A DNA stretch of 36,089 nt, from assembly GCA_021817065.1 (NCBI GenBank), contig JAKAWH010000020.1, positions 1-36,089 on the forward strand, in the 5' to 3' direction. Shown here piece after piece: positions 14,416-22,800 of this stretch. Position numbers and translations under genes: made by a program. Within the stretch, counting starts at the first letter, position 1, and the number at the start of each line of letters is the position of its first letter. The notes under the pieces are model-generated. The model saw only the letters and a program-made list of their open reading frames with translations, made no database searches and was not told the DNA's origin. This stretch comes from Actinomycetes bacterium (GTDB lineage Bacteria; Actinomycetota; Acidimicrobiia; Acidimicrobiales; JAKAVM01).

Positions 14416-15222
14416 CGCGAGGGGAACCAGCACTACTACCATGACGGCACACCAGGCGAGTGCGTGGAGGGTCGCCGCCCCCACCGACTCGGAACTGAAA
14501 AGAGCGAGGTGGCCGTCCATCAGTCCCCGCGCCGCGTTGACCACCACCGAGACCGGCTGGTGGTTGGCCCAGGCTTGGAGCCATCCCGGCATCGATTTGA
14601 CCGGGACGAATGCCGATGAGGCGAAGGTAAGCGGGAAGAGCACCGGGAACGACATCACCTGGGCGGTTTCCGAGTTCGGGGCCGACAATCCGATGGTGGC
14701 GAATCCCCAGGAGAGCGCATAGGCGAAGAGCAGCAACACCCCGCAACCGGCCAGGAACTCCAATGGGTTGGTGTGGATCCGGAAACCCACTGCGTAGCCG
14801 ACGCCGGTCATGAGCACCACCACCCAAATGTTGCGGACGAGATCGGCGGTGGTCCGGCCGGCCAACACCGCCGAGCGTGCCATCGGGAGTGCACGGAACC
14901 GCTCGATGAGGCCCTTTTGGAGGTCTTCGGCCAGGCCGATGGACGTGGCGACCGAGCCGAAGGCGACCGATTGCACGAAGATGCCCGGCATCATGTAGTC
15001 GACATAGCCGAGGTGGGGGATATTGATGGCCCCGGCGAAGACGAAGCGGAACAGGAGGACGAACATGATCGGCTGCACGCTTGAGAAGAAAAGAGCCTCC
15101 GGTATGCGCAGATAGCCGAGCAGGTAACGCCAGGTCACGGTGAGGGCATCCCGGACTGCCCAGCTCGCCCGGCTCCCAGTGTCCGGTTGGTCGACGCCGA
15201 GCGCGATGGTGGCGGTGCTCAT
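14389..15222 (-). CDS. ABC-2 type permease, DrrB-like
   Basis: The 277-residue membrane protein has about six helices. It carries the DrrB/ABC-2 export signature: EALFFSSVQPIMFVLLFRFVF, the YVDYMMPGIFVQS segment, the coupling loop EDLQKGLIERFRALPMARSAV, and SFPVLFPLTFASSAFVPV near the end. With the ATPase upstream it should form a drug or lipid exporter; the substrate is unknown. Its ATG overlaps the ATPase stop as ATGA, indicating translational coupling. Its 3' end is partly duplicated downstream of the stop. No regulator gene is adjacent. Confidence 0.9.
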   Translation of the reverse strand: MSTATIALGVDQPDTGSRASWAVRDALTVTWRYLLGYLRIPEALFFSSVQPIMFVLLFRFVFAGAINIPHLGYVDYMMPGIFVQSVAFGSVATSIGLAEDLQKGLIERFRALPMARSAVLAGRTTADLVRNIWVVVLMTGVGYAVGFRIHTNPLEFLAGCGVLLLFAYALSWGFATIGLSAPNSETAQVMSFPVLFPLTFASSAFVPVKSMPGWLQAWANHQPVSVVVNAARGLMDGHLALFSSESVGAATLHALAWCAVMVVVLVPLAVHRYRRVG

Positions 15223-16193
15223 TGGTTCTCCCCTTCGGTGCTCGCTTTGCGGCCGGTCAGGCTGAGGAAGACATCGTCCAGGCTGGGCTCTCGCAGGGAG
15301 AAGGAGGTCGGAGCCACGCCGTGCTGGTCGAGGATGCGCAGTGCCTCCATCGGCACCCGGGCGCCGTCATCGACCGGAATGTCCACCGATCGGCCGATCA
15401 CCGCCGGTGGCTTGGTGGCGACACCTTTGAGCAGCTCGGCGGTACGTCCTGCCACGATAGGGTCGGCAAGCTCGATCTCCAGGACGGTGGCCCCGAGATC
15501 GGCTTTCAACTGGGCGGAGGTCCCTTCGGCGATTACCTTGCCGTGGTCGACCACCGCGATCTTCTGGGCCAGGCGGTCGGCCTCCTCCAGGTACTGGGTT
15601 GTGAGCAGCACAGTGGTTCCGCTGCCCACCAGTCCTTCGATCACCTCCCACAGGTCATTCCGGCTCTGCGGGTCCAGCCCGGTGGTCGGCTCGTCGAGGA
15701 AAAGCACCGGGGGGCGGGCCACCAGAGCAGCTGCCACGTCGAGGCGCCGCCGCATCCCGCCCGAATAGGTCTTCAGGGTCCGCTTGGCCGCGTCGGACAG
15801 GTGGAACTGCTCGAGGAGGTCGTCTGCACGTCGTCGGGCCATGTTGCGGGGTAGGTGGTTGAGGTAGCCGACCATCCGGAGATTCTCCGCTCCGGTCAGG
15901 TTCTCGTCGACCGCGGCATATTGCCCGGCCAGACCGATCGAGGAACGAACCGCCTGGGCGTCGGTGATCACGTCGCGCCCGAGGACGGCGGCCCGGCCGG
16001 AATCTGGCACCAAGGTGGTGGTCAGCACCCGGATAGCAGTGGTCTTGCCTGCGCCGTTGGGACCGAGGAGACCGAACACCGATGCCTCTTCGACCGCGAA
16101 GCTGAGGCCGTCCAGCGCCTTGGTTCCCCCTGTAGCACGGGACCCTCCGGAAAAGGTCTTCTCCAGTTGGTGCACTTCGATTGCAGCGTTCAT
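15219..16193 (-). CDS. ABC ATPase, DrrA-like (daunorubicin-resistance type)
   Basis: This 324-residue cytoplasmic ATPase shows Walker A GLLGPNGAGKTTAIR, Q-loop in SIGLAGQYAAVDENLTG, signature KTYSGGMRRRLDVAAAL, Walker B VLFLDEPTTGLDP and H-loop region LLTTQYLEEADRLA. The GQYAAVDE.LTG.ENL segment and the C-terminal DUF4162-like extension (about 245-320, ending REPSLDDVFLSLTG) are typical of the DrrA subfamily. It powers the permease translated directly after it. The long AT-richer gap upstream (16194-16382) probably holds its promoter. Substrate unknown; the subfamily call is strong. Confidence 0.93.
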   Translation of the reverse strand: MNAAIEVHQLEKTFSGGSRATGGTKALDGLSFAVEEASVFGLLGPNGAGKTTAIRVLTTTLVPDSGRAAVLGRDVITDAQAVRSSIGLAGQYAAVDENLTGAENLRMVGYLNHLPRNMARRRADDLLEQFHLSDAAKRTLKTYSGGMRRRLDVAAALVARPPVLFLDEPTTGLDPQSRNDLWEVIEGLVGSGTTVLLTTQYLEEADRLAQKIAVVDHGKVIAEGTSAQLKADLGATVLEIELADPIVAGRTAELLKGVATKPPAVIGRSVDIPVDDGARVPMEALRILDQHGVAPTSFSLREPSLDDVFLSLTGRKASTEGENQ

Positions 16194-16233
16194 TGCCCTC
16201 CTCGGTGAAGCGCAGATAAGAGGGTGCGCCGCC

Positions 16234-16245
16234 AGGCGCAGACAC
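16234..16245. repeat. Dispersed 12-mer AGGCGCAGACAC, copy 2
   Basis: One-base variant of the 12-mer also found at 13122 and 19863. It lies 40 bp upstream of the DrrA-like ATPase start, beside an AT-rich patch (16246-16275) that contrasts with the GC-rich surroundings and may hold promoter elements. Confidence 0.45.
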
Positions 16246-16346
16246 TAATTCAGTCTTGAATAATTCTAATCAGAACCAGTCTGGCTCGCCACCTCCCTCG
16301 CCAACCGGTAATCCGCCTCGCCGGACGGCGAGCACCCGACCTTGAC

Positions 16347-16360
16347 TGGAACGTGTTCTA
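16347..16360 (+). promoter_or_regulatory. KstR-like operator upstream of the SDR gene
   Basis: TGGAACGTGTTCTA fits the mycobacterial KstR operator pattern TNNAACNNGTTNNA at every fixed position. It lies 22 bp before the SDR ATG, next to a TTGACT hexamer (16342-16347) that could be a -35 element, a normal place for a TetR-family repressor site. KstR controls sterol and acyl-CoA catabolism in mycobacteria; no such regulator is in the window, so the assignment is by motif only. Confidence 0.45.
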
Positions 16361-16382
16361 GACGCGGCCTAGTGTCCCTGGC

Positions 16383-17177
16383 ATGATCCTCGACAGATTT
16401 CGGATAGACGGAAAGGTGGCCGTGGTCACCGGTGCGGGCCGGGGAATCGGCGCTGCCACCGCATGTGCGCTGGCGGAAGCCGGTGCAGACGTGGTCATCT
16501 CCGCCCGGAGCCAGGACCAGCTCGATGAAGTCGCCGGACGGATCGAAGGGGCGGGGCGCCGTGCCAAGACGGTTGCGGCCGACCTCTCCGACCTCGACGC
16601 GGTGACCGGGTTGGTGGAGGCGGCGAGCAACACCTTCGGTCGCCTCGACTTCGTGGTGAACAACGTAGGCGGGACCATGCCGATGCCGTTGCTGGACACC
16701 TCCCCGGAATACCTGGAAGAGGCGTTCCACTTCAATGTGTCAACGGCCCATGCGCTGGTGCGTGCTGCAGCTCCGGTGATGCTCAAGACCGGTGAGTCGG
16801 GCGCGGTGGTCAATATCACGTCGCTAATCGGAAGGGTGGCAGGACGTGGTTTTCTCGCCTACGGCACCGCCAAGGCGGCTCTTGCCCATTACACCAAGCT
16901 TGCCGCCCGCGACCTTGCGCCCCGCATCCGGGTCAACGCGATCGCGGTGGGATCGGCCGCCACTTCTGCGTTGCAGATTGTATTGAGCAACGATGCAATG
17001 CGGACCGCCATGGAAGAGGCGACTCCGTTGAGGCGGATCGGCGATCCCGACGACATCGCGGCCACTGCCCTTTTTCTCGCTTCCTCGGCAGGCTCGTACA
17101 TCACCGGCAAGGTAATCGAAGTCGACGGGGGCCTCGAAGGCCCCAGCCTCGACATGGGTATCCCCGACCTCGCCTGA
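16383..17177 (+). CDS. SDR-family NAD(P)-dependent oxidoreductase
   Basis: This 264-residue classical short-chain dehydrogenase has the cofactor motif TGAGRGIG (16-23), NNVG in place of NNAG (93-96), and a Ser147, Tyr160, Lys164 triad (NITSLIG... AYGTAK). It closes with the usual VDGG segment. From memory it closely resembles mycobacterial SDRs of the Rv0927c type, which share the MILDRFR start and NNVGGTMP; family members are often labelled hydroxysteroid or acyl dehydrogenases. It probably oxidises a secondary alcohol in lipid or sterol breakdown, an inference supported by the KstR-like operator upstream. It leads a plus-strand group with a dienelactone hydrolase 101 bp downstream; a short GGCCT/AGGCC hairpin at 17185-17198 lies between them. 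Confidence 0.93.
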   Translation: MILDRFRIDGKVAVVTGAGRGIGAATACALAEAGADVVISARSQDQLDEVAGRIEGAGRRAKTVAADLSDLDAVTGLVEAASNTFGRLDFVVNNVGGTMPMPLLDTSPEYLEEAFHFNVSTAHALVRAAAPVMLKTGESGAVVNITSLIGRVAGRGFLAYGTAKAALAHYTKLAARDLAPRIRVNAIAVGSAATSALQIVLSNDAMRTAMEEATPLRRIGDPDDIAATALFLASSAGSYITGKVIEVDGGLEGPSLDMGIPDLA

Positions 17178-17278
17178 CCGAGCTGGCCTGACCAGGCCCA
17201 AGAAGTGGCCCGGTGATAGCTTCCCTTTCGGTAACAGCCGCCCGTCCTCGCCGGACCCGACAACCTGAAGGAGCGACC

Positions 17279-18019
17279 ATGCTGGACTCACTGACCGCCG
17301 ACACCGTCGCCATCACCGGTGCGGGTGGCGACGAGCTGGAGGCATACCTGGCCACCCCCTTGGGAGATGCTCCCCGGGGTGGGGTGATCGTCATCCACCA
17401 CATGCCCGGGTGGGACCGGCCGACCAAAGAGATCACCCGGCGCTTCGCCGCCGAGGGGTACAACGCCCTTTGCCCCAACCTCTACTCCCGGGAGGCCCCG
17501 GGGGCGAGCCCGGACGAAGCGGCAGCCATCGTGAGGGCGGCAGGTGGGATACCTGACGACCGGTTCGTGGGCGACATGGAAGGGGCAGCGCGCTTCCTGA
17601 CTTCGCTTCCCACTTCCAACGGCAAGGTGGCCACCGTCGGCTACTGCTCGGGAGGCAGACATTCCTTCCTGGCTGCCTGCAGCCTGCAACTCGACGCTGC
17701 GGTGGACTGTTACGGGGCTTTTGTGGTGGGCGACCCGCCCGAGGGAATGCCCCTCAAGGTCAAGTCGGTCGTGCACCTCACCCCCAACCTTTCCTGCCCG
17801 CTCCTCGGGCTTTTCGGAGTGGAGGACCAGTACCCCGCTCCCGATCAGGTCGACCAACTGGAGCAGGCGTTGAAGGAAGCGGGTAAGACCTACGAGTTCC
17901 ACCGGTATGACGGTGCCGGGCACGCCTTTTTCGCGGTAAACCGGCCCCAATACCGACCCGAGGCTGCCATGGACGGGTGGGAGAAGATCGCCGACTTCTT
18001 TGGTCGGCACCTGGCGTGA
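17279..18019 (+). CDS. Dienelactone hydrolase family protein
   Basis: The ATG at 17279 follows AAGGAG at good spacing and gives 246 residues. The alpha/beta-hydrolase fold has the family's cysteine nucleophile in GYCSGGR (Cys123), Asp183 in GVEDQYP and His215 in GAGHAFF, matching the Cys-Asp-His triad of dienelactone hydrolases. The early strand GVIVIHHMPGWD replaces the common E..G. Family members hydrolyse enol-lactones in aromatic degradation, but many act on unrelated esters. Its stop overlaps the start of the DUF167 gene as GTGA. Cytoplasmic; substrate unknown. Confidence 0.92.
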   Translation: MLDSLTADTVAITGAGGDELEAYLATPLGDAPRGGVIVIHHMPGWDRPTKEITRRFAAEGYNALCPNLYSREAPGASPDEAAAIVRAAGGIPDDRFVGDMEGAARFLTSLPTSNGKVATVGYCSGGRHSFLAACSLQLDAAVDCYGAFVVGDPPEGMPLKVKSVVHLTPNLSCPLLGLFGVEDQYPAPDQVDQLEQALKEAGKTYEFHRYDGAGHAFFAVNRPQYRPEAAMDGWEKIADFFGRHLA

Positions 18020-18354
18020 ACCTCACCCACCTCTACGACGTGGCTAAGGACGGGGTGGTCCTCCGGCTGCACGTGCAGCCGGGCGCAGGGAAGGAGGCGA
18101 TCATCGGAACCCACGGCAACGCCCTCAAGGTCCGGGTGGTGGCGCCTCCGGTGTCCGGCAGGGCCAACCAGGCCGTGCTCGCCCTCCTTTCACGGGAGCT
18201 CGGTGTGGAGAGCGCCGCTCTCACCTTGACCTCCGGAGAGACCGGCCGCGTCAAGCGGGTTAAGTTCGCTGGCCTGAGTGGCGAGGGGTTCGAGACCAAG
18301 TTGCGGGTCGCGCTCGAAGGTGTGAATCCGGGGAAGGGCCCGGCCCGCCGGTAG
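18016..18354 (+). CDS. DUF167 (YggU-like) protein
   Basis: The 112-residue protein matches the DUF167 pattern well: LRLHVQPGAGKEAIIG, LKVRVVAPPVSGRANQAV, LSRELGV and the C-terminal SGETGRVKRVKF. It is a small cytoplasmic mixed alpha/beta protein found across life, with no established biochemical role that I know. The GTG start overlaps the stop of the dienelactone hydrolase (GTGA), so it is almost certainly co-translated with it. The aldehyde dehydrogenase gene starts 21 bp later. Confidence 0.92.
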   Translation: MNLTHLYDVAKDGVVLRLHVQPGAGKEAIIGTHGNALKVRVVAPPVSGRANQAVLALLSRELGVESAALTLTSGETGRVKRVKFAGLSGEGFETKLRVALEGVNPGKGPARR

Positions 18355-18375
18355 TCCGGAGGGACGGCGGTCTCT

Positions 18376-19848
18376 GTGGGTCTGCAGGTCACCGCTTCCG
18401 ACGAGAGGCGCGTTCTCGGTGACGCCCCTACCAGCATTCTGATTGGCGGGGAGTGGGTACCTGCCTCGACGGGCGCGACTTTTCCAGTCGAGGACCCTTC
18501 CACCGGCAAGCAGCTCGCCGAAGTAGCTGACGGCAGCGCCGAAGACATGGTGCACGCGCTGGATGCCGCTGACGGTGTCCGGGCTGAGTGGGCCGCCACC
18601 CCGCCCCGGAACCGCTCGGAGGTCCTCCGGAACGCCTACGAGACGATGATCGCCCGCGCCGGCGACCTCGCCCTCCTGATGACGCTGGAGATGGGCAAGC
18701 CCCTGGCAGATTCTGCCGCCGAGGTCGCGTACGCTGCCGAGTTTCTCCGCTGGTTCTCCGAGGAGGCGGTTCGCATCGACGGTCGGTGGACGGTGGCACC
18801 CACCGGTGGAAGCCGCTTGGTGGTGATGCACCAGCCGGTGGGTCCTTGCCTCCTCATCACGCCGTGGAACTTCCCTGCAGCCATGATCACCCGCAAGGTG
18901 GGACCGGCGGTGGCAGCGGGGTGCACAATGGTGCTCAAGCCGGCCGAGTCCACGCCTCTGAGCGCGCTGGCTCTCGGGGCGATCTTCCGGGAGGCGGGAC
19001 TGCCCGGAGGTGTGTTCAACGTGGTCCCCACCTCCGATCCTGCCAACGTCGGCGCGATTCTCGGTGACCGGCGCCTCCGGAAGCTATCTTTCACCGGTTC
19101 CACCGCAACCGGGCAGAGCCTGCTCGCCCAGGCCGCTCCGGGCGTCCTCAGGACATCGATGGAGCTGGGGGGCAACGCCCCCTTCCTTGTCTTCGGGGAC
19201 GCTGATCTGGACGCGGCAATCGAGGGGGCGATGATAGCCAAGATGCGCAACATGGGGGAGGCATGTACCGCAGCCAACCGCTTTCTCGTCCACGAATCGA
19301 TTGCCGGTACGTTCGCCTCCCGTTTGGCCGCTCGGATGGGAGCGCTGCGGGTGGGTCGGGGGACCGAGCCGGGGGTGGAGGTGGGACCCCTCATCTCCTC
19401 GGCGGCCCGGGAAAAGGTGGCCGGACTGGTCGACGCCTCGGTTGCCGGCGGCGCCCACGTGGTGGCCGGCGGCCGGTCGTTACCGGGTGCGGGTTATTTC
19501 TACGAGCCCACCGTGCTGGCCGGAGTCGAGCCAACCATGGTGACCGGGGAGATATTCGGACCGGTGGCCCCAGTCATGACCTTCGATTCGGTGGAAGAGG
19601 CGCTATCGGTAGCGAACGGCACCCCCTACGGCCTGGTCGCCTATCTCTATACCCGCGACCTGGAGCGTGCCGTACAGGTGTCCGAGGCGCTTGAATACGG
19701 AATGGTGGGCGTCAACACCGGGATTGTGTCCAATCCGGCGGCGCCTTTTGGCGGTGTCAAGAAGTCGGGGATCGGTCGGGAGGGAGGGCACGCCGGGATC
19801 CACGAGTACCTGGAAACCAAGTACGTGGCCTTGAAGATGTCGGGGTAA
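18376..19848 (+). CDS. gabD: Aldehyde dehydrogenase, succinate-semialdehyde type
   Basis: The 490-residue protein is a complete NAD(P)-dependent aldehyde dehydrogenase. PWNFPAAMI and the cofactor region KPAESTPLSAL precede FTGST, the general base Glu263 in MELGGNAPF and the catalytic Cys297 in GEACTAANRF. GEIFGP and PFGGVKKSGIGREGG close the domain. The last motif and overall pattern fit GabD-like succinate-semialdehyde dehydrogenases, though related semialdehydes are possible. A GTG start at 18376 follows a GGAGGG at 18359-18364. It ends the SDR/DLH/DUF167 group; its TAA lies in the left arm of a perfect 11-bp hairpin. The symbol marks subfamily resemblance, not proven substrate. Confidence 0.9.
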   Translation: MGLQVTASDERRVLGDAPTSILIGGEWVPASTGATFPVEDPSTGKQLAEVADGSAEDMVHALDAADGVRAEWAATPPRNRSEVLRNAYETMIARAGDLALLMTLEMGKPLADSAAEVAYAAEFLRWFSEEAVRIDGRWTVAPTGGSRLVVMHQPVGPCLLITPWNFPAAMITRKVGPAVAAGCTMVLKPAESTPLSALALGAIFREAGLPGGVFNVVPTSDPANVGAILGDRRLRKLSFTGSTATGQSLLAQAAPGVLRTSMELGGNAPFLVFGDADLDAAIEGAMIAKMRNMGEACTAANRFLVHESIAGTFASRLAARMGALRVGRGTEPGVEVGPLISSAAREKVAGLVDASVAGGAHVVAGGRSLPGAGYFYEPTVLAGVEPTMVTGEIFGPVAPVMTFDSVEEALSVANGTPYGLVAYLYTRDLERAVQVSEALEYGMVGVNTGIVSNPAAPFGGVKKSGIGREGGHAGIHEYLETKYVALKMSG

Positions 19849-19877
19849 GTGCCTGCACCGATAGGCGCAGGCACTTA
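19846..19877. terminator. Hairpin between convergent genes, probable bidirectional terminator
   Basis: TAAGTGCCTGC (19846-19856) pairs perfectly with GCAGGCACTTA (19867-19877) around a 10-base loop. The left arm includes the TAA of the aldehyde dehydrogenase, and the giant minus-strand gene ends 13 bp beyond the right arm. No T-run follows on either side. The right arm contains the third copy of the dispersed 12-mer. Confidence 0.65.
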
Positions 19878-19890
19878 CGATGTCCCCCGC

Positions 19891-22800
19891 TTAGGCTCCG
19901 CCGCCGACGATCTGGCACCTGCCTACCACGAAGGGCGGGTTGCACTGGGATACCCCGCTGGGCAGCACGGCGGGCGGTACCGCCGCCCCCACTCCCTGGG
20001 AGCCGAGGAAGGTGGCGTCGCCGAAGGTGAACACACCTCCATCGCCGCCGATCATCCAGTAGCCGCCCCCGTCCGGGGTGGCCACCATGGAGATGATCGG
20101 AGAGGCAAGCCGAATGCTCGTTCCCGCCTCGGCGCCCAGGGAGGCGAGCACGCCCGGAACCGAGCCGAAGAACCCCGCGTCGCCGAAAGCGAACACTGCT
20201 CCGTCCGCGCCCGCAAGCCAATAACCGCCCCCGTCAGGAGTGGAGACGACGGCGACCACCGGAGCGGCGAGTGATCCGGCGACCGAGTTGGAACCCCCGG
20301 GCGGCTTGGAGGGGTTGAGCTGCCCGGTCGAGCCGTGGAACCCGGCGTCCCCGAAGGCGAACACCCCCCCGTCGGAACCCACCAGCCAGTAGCCGTGACC
20401 GTCGGGGGTGGCGGCGATGCCCACTACCGGCGAGCGGAGCGATAACGAGCTGGTGTCACCGTAGGAGCCGGCATCGCTCCCGAAGGGGTAGATCTTGCCG
20501 GCTGAGTCGGCCAGCCAGTAGCCCTTGCCGTCGGGGGTGGCGGCGATGCCCACCACGCAATTGGTCGCGACGGTGGCCGAGCCAGGGTTGGCCCCACCCA
20601 AGTAGGAGGCGTCTCCCGAGGCATAGACGCCGCCGTCGGAGGCCACCAGCCAATATCCTCGATTGTCTGCGGTCGGAGCCATTCCCGCGATCCACGATTG
20701 GGAGCCGAGGAAGGTGGCGCAGGTGCTCGGATTGTCGGCGGGGAGAGTAAGGGAACTGAGGCACGGTGTGGCCGCCCCTCCCGGACATCCGAACGAGCCG
20801 AAGGGGAAGGTCACTCCGTTGGAACCGGCCAGCCAGTAACCCTGAGTGGATACCTGGTTGGGATACTTGGAGACGGTGAGGGTGAGGGCAGCCGTGGCCG
20901 ACTGGGCGCTGGCCGAGGAGTCGGTGACCTCCAAGGTCATCGAGAAGGTCCCGGAGATGGAGGGCTTGCCGAAGATGGTCGCAGAGGTTCCCGATCCGGA
21001 GAGAAGCAATCCGGTGGGGAGAAGGCCGCCCACGATCGACCAGGAGTACGGCGCGGCGCCCCCGGTGGCCGAGACGATGGCGGTGTACTCGGTGTCGAGG
21101 TAGGCAGTGGGGAGCGAGGTGGTGGTGACAGCCAGGGTCGACTTAATGACCGTGACGGAGACTGTGGTCACCGCGCTGTCGGGCGGAGAGGAGGAATCGG
21201 TGACGATCACCCCGAAACAGTAGGGCTGGAGACCCGGAATGGTGGGTGGACATGAAGGAAGAGGAGGAGCAGGCGGGGTGCCGGAAGGCGCGGTGGGGGT
21301 GCCTGTAATGGTCCCTGTGGTCGGGTTGAGGCACAGCCCGGGCACGATCAGCCCGATGGATCCTGGTGAGGCGGTGCAGGTGATCTTCGGTGAACCAGCT
21401 GGCAGTGCCCAGGAGTAGGGGGCGGTTCCTCCGATGGCGGTCAGGTCCTCCGAATAGGGCTGGCCCACGCTGGCAGCGGGAAGGATGGAGGAGAGGATGG
21501 TGAGACCTTGGTTGGGAATGCCGATGAGGACGTTACCGGTCTGGTCGGTGGCAAGGCACATCTCTACCGAGGGGCAATCGATGGCGTTGATCACCACACC
21601 GGCGTCGAGATTGGTAGAAGTCGTGGTGTCCTCGATGAACCCGGTGGGGCTGCTCCACGCGTTGGAACCGCCGACCGGGTTGTTCGTGTCGACGTAGTTG
21701 CCCTGGCTGTCCACCGCCATGCAGAAGGTGGCATTGAGCGGGCAGCTCACCCCGGTCAGCCCGGCGTTGTCGACAGCGGCGAGGGTCCACGCCGATGCAC
21801 CGCCGGTCGGGTGGGTGGAGGTCACCACGTTGCCCGCTGCGTCCACTGCAACGCATTCCAAATTGGAGGAGCAGGAAACACCGGTCAGCCCGTTCATCGA
21901 GGTTGCAGCGGAGGCCGGGAGCGGGGCGGAGAGGTTGGGGACACCCCGGACGGTCACCGAACCGGTGTGGAAATCGACCCGGGCCGAGGTCCAGGTGGCT
22001 GCACCGCCAGAGGGATTGGGGGACCAGAGGACCCCGCCGTTGTTGTCCACCGCCACGCAAAGGGTCGTAGTCGGGCAGGAGATCGCATTGATCTGGATTC
22101 CCGGATCGATGGTCCCCTTGGTCCAGGAGGGAGCGGTGGGGTTGATCGCGTCGGCGTTGGTGGTGGTGAAGATATTGCCCACCGAATCAACTGCCACGCA
22201 CAAGGTGGTGGTCGGGCAGGAGATCCCGAGGATCTTGTTGGGCGAATCGATCCCGGTGGTGGCGCTGCAGGAGGGCAGCGGAGTTGTGGCAGGCGGCGCA
22301 GGGGGCGCAGTGGCGTTGCACCATCCGCCCGGGGTGGTGGGGGCGAGCGAGGTGAGCAGGTCGCCACTCTGGTCGCCGGCCGCGCACAGGGTGACTCCCG
22401 CGACCACGCTCGGGCAGGAGATGGCCAGGATGTTGTTGGTGGTGGCCGACGGCGGTGGCAGGTCGGTCTGGGCCGGCGGCGCGGTGAAGGTCGGGTAGAC
22501 CGGAGGGCTGAGGGTGGTGGAAGCCGCAGTCTGGGTGGAGAAGGTGTTCCCCATGTCGTCGCCGACCACGCAGGTTTCGATGCCGTTACAAGAGATGGAG
22601 TTGATCGATTGGGGCGCCGTAACTGCGATGGTGAAGGAGGCTGCCGCCGCGGTGGGAACCGTGTCGGTGGCGGTTACCGTGAAAGTGGAGGATCCGATTG
22701 CGGTCGGGGTGCCCGTGACCGTGCACGTCGTTCCGGTGCAAGCCGTGTCTAGGCTGAGTCCCGCCGGGAGCGAACCTGTTGACGTCCACGTCTCGGCCCC

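Noticed and set aside
21508-22752. 414-codon open frame on the plus strand opposite the giant protein gene
   Set aside because: It is antisense to the repeat protein, Gly/Arg-rich, has no known motif and arises from the biased codon use of the repeats. Others (24364-25104, 26008-26697) are the same.
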